A stretch of 64,000 nt of DNA from Gerris lacustris (Eukaryota > Arthropoda > Insecta > Hemiptera > Gerridae): positions 66,434,388 through 66,498,387 of the forward strand of contig OX578277.1 in the NCBI GenBank assembly GCA_951217055.1, written 5' to 3'. The translations under genes and the position numbers were made by a program. The notes below the pieces were generated by a model. The model was not told where the DNA came from. It saw nothing but the letters and a program-made list of their open reading frames with translations, and searched no databases. Positions 30,837 to 43,300 of the stretch are shown here, piece after piece (the first letter of the stretch is position 1; every line of letters begins with the position of its first letter).

Positions 30837-31354
30837 CTGCAACAAAAATCAATTCATAAAATATGAATTTGAATAATAAATTAAACCTAAAATAAAAATG
30901 ATCTTATTTTCAAAAACCACGTTATAAGAAATACCACGTTAAACAGAATTTGAATACTGATTGATCATAATTATAATGATTGAAGCGACCTTTATTAACA
31001 TTCAGAAATATTTTTAAGATAGTATTTTACTATATTAAAGAAAAAGAAAATTTGATTAAAAAAAGCTTTTATTTATTTATTTGCCTTTCTCCATTTCTAT
31101 TCCTTAATAATGTCAATGATTTTAATTACATGTGGTTTGTCATTATTTCGGTTTTTTATCAATCTTTTCACCTTGAGCGTTGATCGCATGAATCCACAAA
31201 ACCTAAGAAAAATAAATTAAGTTTTTAACAGTAAAAGGTGTGATAAAATTGCACGATACGTCCTTGTTCTGACAGCATAGTATTTTACTCGCAGGCATCT
31301 GGAGCTGGCCAAATTTACATTAGGACTACTAAAAATACAATACAGGCAACCTTA

Positions 31355-31505
31355 AGGCCCCCATACACGATCAAACATTTTGCGCAAACATGATGTTGGG
31401 CAAATTTTGGCCATACACGTCAAACATCATGTTTGCGCAAACATCAAACAGCCCCATGCACGGTCAAAAGGTTTGCGTAAACATTTTGACCGTGTATGGG
31501 GGCCT
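31355..31505. mobile_element. 151-bp Harbinger-type MITE, TTA target duplication
   Basis: The ends aggcccccatacacg and cgtgtatgggggcct are inverted repeats, flanked by TTA at 31352-31354 and 31506-31508. A three-base TTA duplication with such ends fits PIF/Harbinger MITEs. The interior has a second inverted pair (gcgcaaacatgatg / catcatgtttgcgc). No coding capacity. Confidence 0.8.
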
Positions 31506-31658
31506 TTATGTAGAAGCAAAAAAGGCTGCAAATATTATTAGGTAGCTGATCTTCCTGAAGTTAATAAATATTAAAAGGTATGATTTAAATTAAAAGGTAG
31601 TTTTTTAAATCAAATTATAATTATCATTAACTACGGGAGACATACAGAGAAAAATAGA

Positions 31659-31734
31659 CCCCAGCACCGGGAGTTGAATCACGGGCCTCCTATATATCCG
31701 TTATAGGCGCTCTTACCAACTGAGCTATACTGGA
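31659..31734 (-). tRNA. tRNA-like sequence (pseudo-tRNA or SINE head)
   Basis: 76 nt on the minus strand. 5' TCCAGTA pairs with 3' TGCTGGG (two G-U pairs). Box A TAGCTCAGTTGGTAAGAGC forms a proper D arm, and box B GATTCAACTCC is near consensus. The anticodon arm is irregular (CCTAT and ATAGG enclose nine bases, no U33) and the T stem has a mismatch or bulge. It is therefore likely a tRNA pseudogene or tRNA-derived SINE head rather than a working tRNA, and I assign no amino acid. Confidence 0.4.
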
Positions 31735-31856
31735 GAATGATTTTCTCTGTCGTTACCGATACCAAGTCCCGAATCCAAGCTATTAATCTTTTCTACAAAT
31801 CTAGCAAGCCATTCACGGCAATAGAACTAGACAGAGAAAAAAAATAAATAAAAATA

Positions 31857-32400
31857 GACTGCCAGACTCCCAATTAGTGTGGCACATAGCTTCCTCGCAT
31901 CCTATCATGTACTTATCCTATCATGTATCATGTACTTTATTGTTATATAAACATTAAAATTATTGTTATATTAGTTTATTGATATATTGTTTATTGTGTA
32001 AAAACTATTAATAGTTTTAGCGATATTTAACACTTCATAGCGGTGTCGCTGTTGGTTTTACTAAAAAATTGTATTTGAAAAAAATGTTTGTCTCATTAAA
32101 TAGACCATTTTAAACCAAATAGACCAATTATAAATTTGAAGTTCACGTTTACGCGTGAATTGTTGGACGGATAACATTGTCCAACGAACTCGTCCTGGGC
32201 ATTGGTAAAATGAACATTGAACATGTTCAAATTGCATCAAAATCTGTCGACATTTACTCAAGTTATCGTCACACGTTTCATAATTCGCGGAAACACAGAC
32301 CGACAGACACGAGACCAAAAATGTTCCCTGATGTCTGAAACGGATTTCTGTCTTGGAATTTTTAAAATCGGAGGCATAAAAGTTTTTCGCAAAATAAAAA
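31857..32400 (+). repeat. Interspersed repeat family A, copy 2
   Basis: Starts gactgccagactcccaatta and repeats the order seen at 9885-10300 (tggcacatagcttcctcgca, ttgtgtaaaaactatt-like, cgtcctgggcattggtaaaa), then a tail (gacgagaccaaaaatgttcc-like, cggatttctgtcttgg) shared with 38708-38850. It lies in repo intron 3. Confidence 0.65.
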
Positions 32401-32659
32401 ATTAAAAAAAAATATTTAAAAAAAAAAAATTGAATTAAAAGGTAGTTTTATGTAATAATGTCGTATTAGCAGCATTCATATACTGTCTTATACTTGCTGT
32501 TCACCTATGATTTCATATTCTTGGAAACACGAGATCCATTTTTGGGGGTGATTGTATAAACATTTCCACTAACTTTGTAAGTGTAAGAAAAACATTTTTT
32601 AACATTGGAATAATATCGTGAAATCAATTATATTTTCATAAAAATCATGGCTAAATTAC

Positions 32660-32771
32660 CTTGTTTTCTTTTTCTTTGTTCCATTCTCGTTTTTCTTGCT
32701 TTTTGATTCTGACTTTTTAGTTGAGACTGTGGTAGTAGTAACGTTAGAAGTGCTTACCACTTTCCCATCAA
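32660..32771 (-). CDS. repo: Repo, exon 3 (basic linker into the homeodomain)
   Basis: 112-bp exon with a CATTGCAG acceptor and an AAG|GTAATT donor. It completes the split Val codon from exon 2, encodes a Ser/Thr-rich run, then a Lys-rich run (KSESKSKKNENGTKKKKT) and the AG of the Arg at homeodomain position 5. Lys-rich sequence just before helix 1 acts as nuclear signal and minor-groove arm in related homeodomain proteins. Phase agrees with both neighbours. Confidence 0.85.
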
Positions 32772-32922
32772 CTGCAATGTTTAAAAAATAGAATATTAAT
32801 TTAGTCAACTTGTCTTTTATGTATACTTAATGTATAGATCAAATTTAAAGGAAAAAGTTGCAAAGCAATGTAAATTGCTTAGTATTTACACTTCTACTGT
32901 AATAATGTTTATAAAAGTGTAC

Positions 32923-33037
32923 CTGGACTAGATAAAGTACGTTGGTCGGGGGAGTGCATTGGTTCCGCAGTTGAATGAAGCAGAGTAGGTAAATCCATCT
33001 CTAGACATTCATTCTGACCATGCAAGCCCAACATTAC
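32923..33037 (-). CDS. repo: Repo, exon 2
   Basis: 115-bp exon with a TTTTTACAG acceptor and CCAG|GTACAC donor. It encodes VMLGLHGQNECLEMDLPTLL and HSTAEPMHSPDQRTLSSP. There is no recognised domain. It joins exon 1 in phase 0 and leaves one base for exon 3. Support comes from the splice borders and the open, phase-matching frame. Confidence 0.75.
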
Positions 33038-33306
33038 CTGTAAAAACAAGTAAAATTAATAATTGTTTACAAATTTATATCATTATGAAAAGGGGCTTGC
33101 TTTTATGTTAGAATTCAAATGTGTAACTCTAATTTTAACAATTGTATCTGGTTTATCACATTTTATAAATACTTTGTATTTGACGTTTTTATTATTTAAA
33201 ACCTGACTTTCGTGTACGAATAATAATTTCGGTAAATAAGTATGTAAGTATAAAGGGCAAATAATAAAAGACAGTACTTCTATACTTTTCGTGGGAATGT
33301 TGCTGT

Positions 33307-33314
33307 ACCCGCAT
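33307..33314 (-). promoter_or_regulatory. Candidate Gcm-binding octamer ATGCGGGT
   Basis: acccgcat on the plus strand is ATGCGGGT on the repo strand, the published consensus for Glial cells missing, the direct activator of repo in Drosophila. It lies in intron 1, about 270 bp upstream of exon 2. A single octamer can occur by chance; two other ATGCGGGT matches, at about 2350 and 5329, are PLE coding sequence. Confidence 0.35.
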
Positions 33315-34714
33315 GTTATAATGTGGACCTTTACATTAATAACATATAGTCATATGAGGGGTTGATCACCCCCATAATCCTAACTTTTGTATAAAAAAAA
33401 AAAAAAAAATGTTTTCACTATTCTCAACCTCTACTTTAGTAGCTAGACATATTACCAGTGAGAAACATTACTGAAGTGGACAATTATAATAGTTTTAATG
33501 GCAACCCAATACGAGCGAGGATTTTTGGATAGTTTTATAAGTTTTTTTTGCTGCTTCTTTTTCGTCCCATCTACACATCAGTTGATGTTCATTAGAGTGA
33601 AACATGTCTCTCACCTCTCTAGGATTCATAACAGACACATGGGTGTCTTCGCCTAGGTTTCAGGCGTTTTGCTAGCAACTCTCACCACTCGAATACTGGT
33701 ACCCATTTGTAGTAATAAAAATGGTTGAAATCCTAAGATCTACCTAATAGAAAATTATCAGTACAACATATTACACCTAACACAACACAAACATATAATA
33801 AAATAATAGGTGGCGTACTTAAAAGTGACCTACTAACATCAAGCTAGAATTTGTGTATAATTTAATCATTTGGCGCCCTTTAAGAATACGTGGTCGGCTA
33901 AGTCCATCTACTGAACATAGCTAGTTCATAGGCTGTTAAAAACAGACCGGTGGAGTACAGTCATGTTTCATCCATCTCATCATTTTGGCGGACAACATGA
34001 TTTTTACGATCCTAGGTAAAAAAATTAGTTGGCAGACAAAATATCAAGTTAATGTTAATTTGTCATTTGATAGGGTTAGTTTTGAAATATTTCTTTAAAT
34101 CATTGTGGTCACATAAAAAGTGACAAACTCACATCAACTTGATTTTTCGTCTACTAACTAATTTTGTACTTAAGATTATGAAAATCATATTGTCCACCAA
34201 AATGAATGGGACATGGCCGTCTCCACCAATCTGTTTGTTTTAACAGCCTGTGGCCAAGCTGTCACGCAGACTAACTCAGCTGACAAATATTAACTTTTAG
34301 TCATTCTCTTTTATGAACCCTATCTCCTAGACTATTATAATAATAACTAATAATAATAATGTTTATTAATTTAGCTTAATTACATATTTTACAAAAACAT
34401 TGTTTAAAAAAAACATTATACAGCATTGACCTTTTGGTCGTCTGCCGGAGAAGCCACTGATGGTTGCTGTTAGTATAAATTTTCATTATTAACATAATGG
34501 AGTTACATTCTAACGCTTAAAGCAATAACAAAATTCAAAAATAACAAAGTTATAAACACAGGCACCTTAGCTCCTCTATATTTTTAATTAATAATTTAAC
34601 TATATATGAATTTATAAATAATATGATAAATTAATTAAATAAATAACAACCTAACTTTTAAAGCAATAAAATACTGACATAAAAAGAAACTACGAAAACA
34701 TTGATGTACTAAAC

Positions 34715-35990
34715 CCGGGGTTCTCAACCGGTGGGTCGCGACCTCCTGGGGGGTCGCAAGACGTGTCTGGGGGGTTCGCGAAATCCGGGAAGAAAAAAAT
34801 AACTAAACAATTTTTTAAATTTAAATTTTTTAATTACATAGGTACATTTTCTTAACTTTTGGTTAACCGCGATAGCATAGCTTGAGTGCGGCCTTCAGTG
34901 ATCTTAATATATAATTATTTTTTCATTTCTATGTATTACTTATCCAAATACATATTAATAAAGTCTTTAAATAATCTAACTAGCATATCTAATGAAATCA
35001 TACATAAATACTATAAAATATAATACACTATAGAGAATAAAAGATTAGAAAAAAGGTTATCCAAACAAAAAAATAGAAAATATAAGTGACACATTTTCAA
35101 AGCTGTACTGCTTTTAGCCTATTCAAATCATCTCAGGTGTAACTTGATAATTAAAAAAATCTATATAATATAATATGAACACATATAATCATATACAAAT
35201 ACAACAGAATAAACTATAGAGAAAAAAATATAAAGTAACAATAAACGTTTAACCAGACAACAAAACGAAAATTTTAAATTGAAAAATTAAGTGAGATAGA
35301 AAACAATGTTATTTATGTACATAATATTATACACTAAAAAATATGCGAGGTTTTGAAAAGTTTGAAGGATGCTATTTGTGTTATAGTTATTTATTTAACA
35401 AAGAGACTCAAACATTGTGCATTACTTTTAGTTTTTTAAGTCAATCAATGTGATACTTGGGCTTGTTTTGAATTAACCAATTATTTAATATCTGGATTTA
35501 TTTGTGTAACATACACAGAGGCGTATCAAGCGGCTAGGTCTGGGGGGGGGGCACATTCTAAGTCACTTAGATTGGGAGGGGGGTATTCGTAGGGGGCTAT
35601 TTCGTAGTGGTGAAAAGGAACTACTTATTCAACAAAGGAGCTGCCCCCCCCCCCCCCCCCCTTAGACCCAATAGAGTAAAAAAAAAAATACCTCCGTTTT
35701 CTTTAATGCAATTTTTTGCATTCACCTCATATTCAATTTCACCTCAGAAATGCATAAAAGCGCTGTTTTGAGAGGTCATATTTTCAACATTTTCCGAGGG
35801 AGGGCCCCCGGACCCCCCGCCATAAATCCCCCCCCCCCCCCCCCCCCCCAAATTTATAAAATCGATTCAACAAACTACACGTAATTGTTATGAGTAAATA
35901 CAATTTTGTTTAACTTAATAATTTAGAGAGGGTGGCAAAATAGTCTACCTAAAAAGGGGGTCGCAGTGTCTAAAAGGTTGAGAACCCCTG
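34715..35990. mobile_element. hAT-type non-autonomous element (1276 bp) with nested GC-rich repeat
   Basis: Left end ccggggttctcaacc and right end ggttgagaacccctg are inverted repeats of the classical hAT form, and actaaac flanks both sides (34708-34714; 35991-35997), close to the 8-bp duplication of hAT elements. A cggtgggtcgcgacc block is echoed by gggggtcgcag at the right. Inside, 35519-35860 is a GC-rich nested repeat with poly-G and poly-C runs. No transposase ORF. Confidence 0.75.
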
Positions 35991-37250
35991 ACTAAACTAT
36001 ATTTAATAAATAATTCAGCCAGTATGGGCAACTATTTTAAATTTTCATTATTTATAAACTAAGAACAGTAATAAAACATACACAATATAACATAACAAAT
36101 AAAATGGTACACTTTTTAAATAAATAAATACATAATGACACACATTATCCATTTTTTAAACTATAAAATAAATGCTTAAATGAGTAATTATTATTAAATA
36201 AAAGTAATAAAATAAAATTAATATGAATTAAATAATAATTAATCATTAATAAAGGGATCAGTCGAAATTAATATTGAGAATATATCTGTATAAAATATTT
36301 AGAATTCTTATAAATTACAATATATAAATAACTCAATAAATTAAATGTATTGAGTTATTATATTACTAGACTATAATGTAGAGCTAAAAAAATAATTTAA
36401 ATAATTACCCCAATATTTATGATAGTCAACTTTAATGAAATAGTGTGATAAATGTTAGTCTAAATAAAATAACATAATTTGATGAAAAATAATATTACCG
36501 ACTAAGAAGAAGCAAAAAAGTGTGTATAGATTTTGATCAAAGTGAATTGTTTTTGTTAATTTATTGAAGTACGAACGATTAAATATAATCAAGAAGAAGA
36601 AAGTATATGTGACTAAAGTCTTTATAGCCGACGGGGGGACTAATTATTATTATATAAAAATAATATTATAACGACCTCCACTCTATGAATTGAATTTTCT
36701 TAACCGGTAAAAGGTAAAGGAAAATCCTGAGAGACCAAAATTGGACCCTACCATCAAAAGAATCTTAACCTTTTCTTTAAATTCATTATCAAGAGATATA
36801 AACAAAATGATAGCATACTCTGTTACAAATACTTTTAATTTTTTATAACTGTAATATGTTATTCTACATTTTTTATTCTGTGCCTTAAAGCACTCACAAA
36901 AATTACTTAATAATGCTTTCTTTTAGAAGGAATTGTAAAACGAACGAGCGCATTTTGCAAATAAATTCAATCCCTGCTTTAATTGCAAAGACAAAATTAA
37001 AATTTCTTAAATAATAACTAAACAATTATTACATATTTTGTCTCATTAATGTTCTTTTTTGAACTTGATACCAAATAAACATATTTTATTGTATGCTCTA
37101 ACTATTGAACAATCTAGCGTGGAACAATAGGTATTTAATAACTTAGAACTACTTAAAATTCTCAGACAATATCTTTGAATTTCGATACATAAAACATACA
37201 ATTATATTACTTTGACACTATAATATTATTTAATTTAATGAATGACTTAC

Positions 37251-37343
37251 TTGTATCGAGTGGACACCGGATGGCATCTTTCCACATCTTTTGGATGATG
37301 TGAAATCTGGATAAATAGCTTCTTCGAAAGGTGCTCCATCCAT
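37251..37343 (-). CDS. repo: Repo, exon 1 (start)
   Basis: 31 codons from ATG 37343 (MDGAPFEEAIYPDFTSSKRC, then GKMPSGVHSIQ), ending at a CAA|GTAAGT donor, the best-scoring donor form. A second in-frame ATG is not needed; the upstream sequence on this strand is AT-rich with no longer frame. Joined to exons 2-5 the CDS is 906 bp (301 residues), shorter than the ~600-residue fly protein, so an undetected exon is possible. Confidence 0.72.
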
Positions 37344-37569
37344 GTTTTATAAGTAAATATTCAATTAAGATATAAATTTTCTTATTTATTATATTATATT
37401 AAAATAAAATATGCAGTAGTTTAACTTTATTAATACTTTATCATGTTGGATTAGCCTCTAATTTTTTTGGAAAAAAAAATATAAGAATTATTTTCAATTG
37501 ATATTATTTCTTCAAGTCTAAATGTCTAAGAGATGTTAATTCCGTTAATTACGTCTAATTGCCAGTTTA

Positions 37570-37880
37570 TTTAAGGGATAAAAGTCGATAAAAGGCTGAT
37601 TAGGGGGCGGGTTGGTTTGACGGCTATTAATTTCTAAATTGGTACTAATCAAATCAGTTAAACGGGCCGAGCTGTTAAGGCGAAGTCTTCGGAGAGAGTT
37701 AAGTGAGCCAATTTAACCTAGTTGTACCAATGGAGATCGATTTAGCACAATTCCCGAACTGAGAGCTGCAGCTCAGTCGGAGGCGGGCCGTCAAGGCAGG
37801 GTGGTGCTGGTTCAGTGCGCCTGCGTACCCACAACCGACCAATCCCAAGCCTCCTTCGACCACCCTCCACCAAAAAATCA
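37570..37880 (-). promoter_or_regulatory. Candidate repo promoter/5' UTR region
   Basis: A GC-richer block in AT-rich surroundings, 230-540 bp upstream of the repo ATG. It contains gggggcggg (37603-37611), gctgcagctc and ggcgggccg. The location fits a promoter or untranslated exon, but no initiator was identified. A 60-codon minus-strand frame in it shows no domain. Confidence 0.35.
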
Positions 37881-37986
37881 AGCCTCAATTATCTACCGTC
37901 TTTAAGTACACCATCCTACTTTATTAAGTATTAAAAATATTTCAGACTTATTTCTCAAGAATTATTTTATTCTAATACTTTATTAT

Positions 37987-38707
<721 letters not shown>

Positions 38708-39275
38708 CAATGATTTTGCTTCCGAGCTTACCGAAAGTAACGGAAGCATTGTGTTCACTTTTGAAAACGAAAAACTTTTATGCCTCCGATTTTAAAAATT
38801 CCAAGACAGAAATCCGTTTCAGACATCAGGGAACATTTTTGGTCTCATGTCTGTCTGTCTGTCTGCCTGTCTGTCTGTCGGTCTGTGTATCCACGAATTA
38901 TGAAACGTGTGACGATAACTTGAGTAAATGTCGACCGATTTTGATGAAATTTGGTAGACATGTTCATTTTATCAAAGCCCAGGACGAGTTCGTTGGGTAA
39001 CGTTATCCGTCCGTTTACGAGCAACGCTTGAGTAAACGTGAACTTCAAATTTAAAATTGGAATTTTAGGTCGGGAAAAAAATCTAACTTCATCTATTCAA
39101 TGAGACAAACATTTTTTTCAAATACTTATTTTTAGTTAAACCAACAGCGACACAGCTATGAAGTGTTAAAGATCGCTAAAACTATTAATAGTTTTTACAC
39201 AATAAATAATATAACAATAAAGTGCATGATAGGATGCGAGGAAGCTATGTGCCACACTAATTGGCAGTCAATTTT
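38708..39275 (-). repeat. Interspersed repeat family A, copy 3 (inverted), near full length
   Basis: Starts tttgcttccgagcttaccga and runs through aagacagaaatccgtttcag, a (gtct)n tract, cccaggacgagttcgttggg and ttttacacaataaataat, to gaagctatgtgccacactaa and ttggcagtca. The order is the reverse of 9885-10300 and 31857-32400. The frames across it are shadows of the repeat. Confidence 0.7.
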
Positions 39276-39361
39276 AATTAGAATTCATTTTATACAATAA
39301 ACTGTGTGTGCTATAACAATAAATTTGGTACATCAGTTTTGTATTTATGTTTATAATTTTT

Positions 39362-40147
39362 ACTGGTCTTATATTACTTTGCTTTGTAAGTTTCATCGCA
39401 CATTTCCGTTTCCCCAATTTTGAACCCCTTCCCGTGATTCAATCTTCCCCAAATTTTGCACATAGATACAACTAAGGTGAAGAATACAGAAACCGAAAAA
39501 AAATAAAAAACAAAAACAAAATGGCGTCGAATTTATTTGCTTTTTAAGTTTCATCGCACACCTATTACCCCAATTTTGAACCACTTACCGTCATTCAATC
39601 TTCCCCAAATTTTGCACATAGATACAACTAAGGTGAAGAATACAGAAACCGAAAAAAAAAAAAAAAAATACAAAATGGCGTCGAATTTATTTGCTTTTTA
39701 AGTTTCATCGCACACCTATTACCCCAATTTTGAACCACTTACCGTCATTCAATCTTCCCCAAATTTTGCACATAGATACAACTAAGGTGAAGAATACAGA
39801 AACCGAAAAAAATAAAAACAAAAACAAAATGGCGTCAAATTTATTTGCTTTTTAAGTTTCATCGCACACCTATTACCCCAATTTTAAACCACTTACCGTC
39901 ATTCAATCTTCCCCAAATTTTGCACATAGATACAACTAAGGTGAAGAATACAGAAACCGAAAAAAATAAAAACAAAAAACAAAATGGCGTCAAATTTATT
40001 TGCTTTTTAAGTTTCATCGCACACCTATTACCCCAATTTTGAACCATTTCCCGTCATTTAATCTTCCCCAAATTTTGCGCATAGATACAACTAAGATGAA
40101 GAATACAGAAACAAAAAAAAAAAAAAAAGCTTGAAAATAAGACCAGT
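39362..40147 (+). mobile_element. TIR element family C with five internal minisatellite units
   Basis: The same ends as 13934-14283 (actggtctta ... taagaccagt). The interior has five copies of a ~155-bp unit (aagtttcatcgcacac at about 39388, 39547, 39701, 39856, 40011), each with caatcttccccaaattttgc, gaatacagaaaccg and an A-rich joint before atggcgtc. The short frames inside are repeat shadows. Confidence 0.85.
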
Positions 40148-40233
40148 TTTGAAAAATGGCATTTTATAATGAATTATTATGCGTTAATACACAAATACTA
40201 ATAACTAACTTTTTCCGTATTTTAATCAAATTC

Positions 40234-40234
<1 letters not shown>

Positions 40235-40313
<79 letters not shown>
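40235..40313. repeat. (TA)n microsatellite
   Basis: About 39 TA units. Confidence 0.95.
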
Positions 40314-40316
<3 letters not shown>

Positions 40317-42119
40317 ACTAATTCATTATACGTTTTTACATATTCTTAGTCTATACAAGTAAATTAAGGTATCTCAATTTTTATTTCTCAATTAAAATTG
40401 TTTGTAGCTATTTCTAATTTCTACAAAAGAAAGTTTATTAATCGTGAATACAATGTTTTTGTTCTATATCTACGACGGTAAATAATTTAGATATTGGCTT
40501 TCCTTTAAATAAAATCCATAAATTTTTATTCTAAATTAATAATTTTTTCTCAGTGCTGTCCCCTTCATATTTTATATAATTTTAAAAATGTCTTCAGGGG
40601 AATAAATAACAAATTTTTAAATATAGAAGGTGAAAAATTATCCCTTTTAAGATATTCTCGAACCCTATTGAGTATTCATGCTGTTCCGTTTAAATAGTAA
40701 AAGTATAAAAAAATAGGAAAAACACGGAACAGCCTCAAACTGAGTCCTATAGCTCAAGCAACTGACTGACCAAGCAATTTAATGACAGACGTAAAATATA
40801 TCGCATGCTGTACCTCAGTAAATCTGCTATAATATAATTCTAAGTATAGTTTATTGTTAATTCATTGAAATAATATTCTTTTTTAAAATACTTTGATGTT
40901 TTAATTTATAAAGATAGCATGTGTTATCAAGTTATTTTGTTTCTTTTTATTGTTATAACATTTGAAAATACTTTAAAATTTTATTCGTAATTTTTATTGT
41001 TTTATTGTACTGTAGATATAAACATTTAATTATCACTAATCTAATTATATTCATTACTATATTAATCGTATATTCTTAAACATATTTACATTGTGATACT
41101 AATAATAAATCAAACAAATAAATTAAATAAATTAAAACGAATAAATAAATATAGGGATTAAAAAATAAAAACTATTTAATAATTCAAATAAAATTACAGA
41201 AACTCAAATAACCTCTTTAGCTTACCACAACCTCTGCTGAGTTGAATGTACAAAAAATACCTACCTAAGTTAATATGTTATGTATTCTTGTATAGCATAT
41301 TTCTACATTCTAATAAATGCACTTATTAAATGCATTTATTATAAATACATAATAAATGCACTCTTCTATTATACCTCAAACTTATATACTCTAAGATAAA
41401 TAAGTGAATTATTATTTCTGGAATAAATATGGAAATATATCTTTTAGTGATCTTCTCTACGATATTACCCTAAATCCCTTTATATAGTTACCGGTTTTTA
41501 AATTTAACATTTTAATCTTATTTACCTTGATACCGGTTTGCCTTGTTAATGTTAATATTGCCAGCCTTTGTGTCAAAATGTAAAACCCCATGGAAAACCC
41601 TTGGAATGATGTAATACTTCCCCTATTTATATACCTACCTATGATCAACTGATATTTCTATCACCATTCTATATACTTTTAAAAATTAAATCATACATAT
41701 TTCCGAAACATCGTTAAATCCATGGCCATGACCTTTACTTTTGTCTAATCCTAAATTTAATATTTTTATTGTGGTAGGCCCCATTTTCCAGATTTGTGTG
41801 CACTCAATCTCTTGAAACTAGACTTTTCCCGGAAAAATTACTTATATTCCTATACCATGTTATAAACAATAGATACATCAATACTGTCATTAGTTACTTA
41901 TTATTGCTATAATGATATTTAAACTAGTGATGCGGTGCATAAAGAACTCGCGTAGAATGATGATTTTATATCAGCCATACTATGTTCTCAATAATGATAT
42001 CAGGATAATAGTTCAGTAAAACCTGACATTCTTATTTAACCTGAAAAGATCATTAACATTATTTTGTCCATTATCTTTACTTAATAATATTAACGCATTT
42101 GATTCAGCAGTTGTAGTAA
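40314..42119. other. AT-rich intergenic stretch
   Basis: No gene, RNA or clear mobile element seen. A frame at 41457-41648 on the minus strand has no recognisable domain. Confidence 0.45.
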
Positions 42120-42590
42120 ATATTTATTAAATAAAGTTATTGCAGGCTCGCTGCGCTCGCCTATTGATTTAGCGTTTGTAGTAAATATTTATTAAATAAT
42201 GTTATTGCAAGCTCGCTACGTTAGCCTGTTTATACAGTAAATATAGTAATTATTTTATCAAAGAACTCGCTACGCTCGCCTGTTTGATTTAGAATTTGTA
42301 GTAAATATTTATTAAATAAAGTTATTGTATGCTCGCTACGCTCGCCTGTTTATGAAGTTTTTGTACGTAATCATTATTTAATATAATTAACGGCATAACA
42401 TTATCCATAAATGCTAAATAAACTGGTGAGCGCAGCGAGCCTTCAATAAATCAGTTAAATGAAAACTAATTTTAAATGCTGTCTATACAGGGCGAGCGCA
42501 GGTAGCCAACAATAACATTATTGCAACTCCTGTATAAACGTGCGATCATAGCGAGCCTGCAATACCTCTATTAAATAACGTTCAACTAAA
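42120..42590. repeat. Short direct and inverted gctcgctacgctcgcc repeats
   Basis: Three or four copies of gctcgct(g/a)cg(c/t)t(c/a)gcct followed by gtagtaaatatttattaaat lie between 42145 and 42345. Inverted forms (gagcgcagcgagcc; gatcatagcgagcc) occur at 42425-42560. Non-coding. Confidence 0.6.
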
Positions 42591-42764
42591 TTTCCTGTTT
42601 TAACTGCTTAGTATGCAATAATTATATTAAATAATAATTATCTACAATAGGTTGAAAATATATAGAGTGAAATTTTAATAGTTATTTACTCTTTTCTTAC
42701 TTCTAAACCCTTTAAAACGATTAATAACATGTCATTTTGTTTGTTCACACATGTCGTTTTGTCA

Positions 42765-43300
42765 TTCGGCTTATTGGCCGCCATCTTGAAAATGAAAATT
42801 ATGAAATTTGAAAAGTTATTGACTCTTTTCCTACTTTTAGATTAATGTATTACATGCCAAGCAGATTAATTTTTTTTATTATAGTCCGCCATATTGAAAA
42901 TATTATGTGTGAAATTATTAATACTTAGATATTCCTTTCCTAAATTTCAAGACCTTTAAATTGATGTATAACATGTCATACTGACTAAAAACTGTTTGTT
43001 TAGTCGTCCACCATATTGGCCGCCATCTTGAAAGTATGAAGTTAGATAAATTTGATCAGTTAAATTTTATTTTCCTCCTCTAAAGGCCTTTAAAACGATG
43101 TATAACACATTAAGCTGACTAAAACCTTTTTTTAGTCGTCCGCCATATTGGCAGCCATTTTGAAAATATGAAATTTAATTAGTTACATTTTCTTTTCCTT
43201 CTCTTAAAGACCTTTAAAACTATGTATAACACATTATGCTGGCTAAAACTTTTTTTTTAGTCGTCCGCCATATTGGCCGCCATCTTGGAAATGATTAGTG
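42765..43300. repeat. ~125-bp tandem repeat carrying CCGCCATATTGGCCGCCATCTTG
   Basis: Five units. The landmark is at about 42773, 42885, 43009, 43140 and 43264, linked by gacctttaaaacgatgtata-like and taacacattaagctgactaa-like sequence. Most units contain GCCGCCATCTTG or GCCATTTTG, which match YY1/Pho-type binding sites. The 62-codon frame at 43273 starts in the last unit and is not supported. Confidence 0.7.

Larger units (their letters stand above)
30837..32659 (-). other. repo: Repo intron 3
   Basis: 1.8-kb intron with a Harbinger-type MITE (31355-31505), a tRNA-like sequence (31659-31734) and a family-A repeat (31857-32400). The remainder (30837-31354) is AT-rich with no gene. Confidence 0.7.
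33038..37250 (-). other. repo: Repo intron 1
   Basis: 4.2-kb AT-rich intron containing a hAT-type element (34715-35990) and one perfect Gcm-type octamer (33307-33314). Positions 33315-34714 and 35991-37250 show no gene. Confidence 0.65.
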
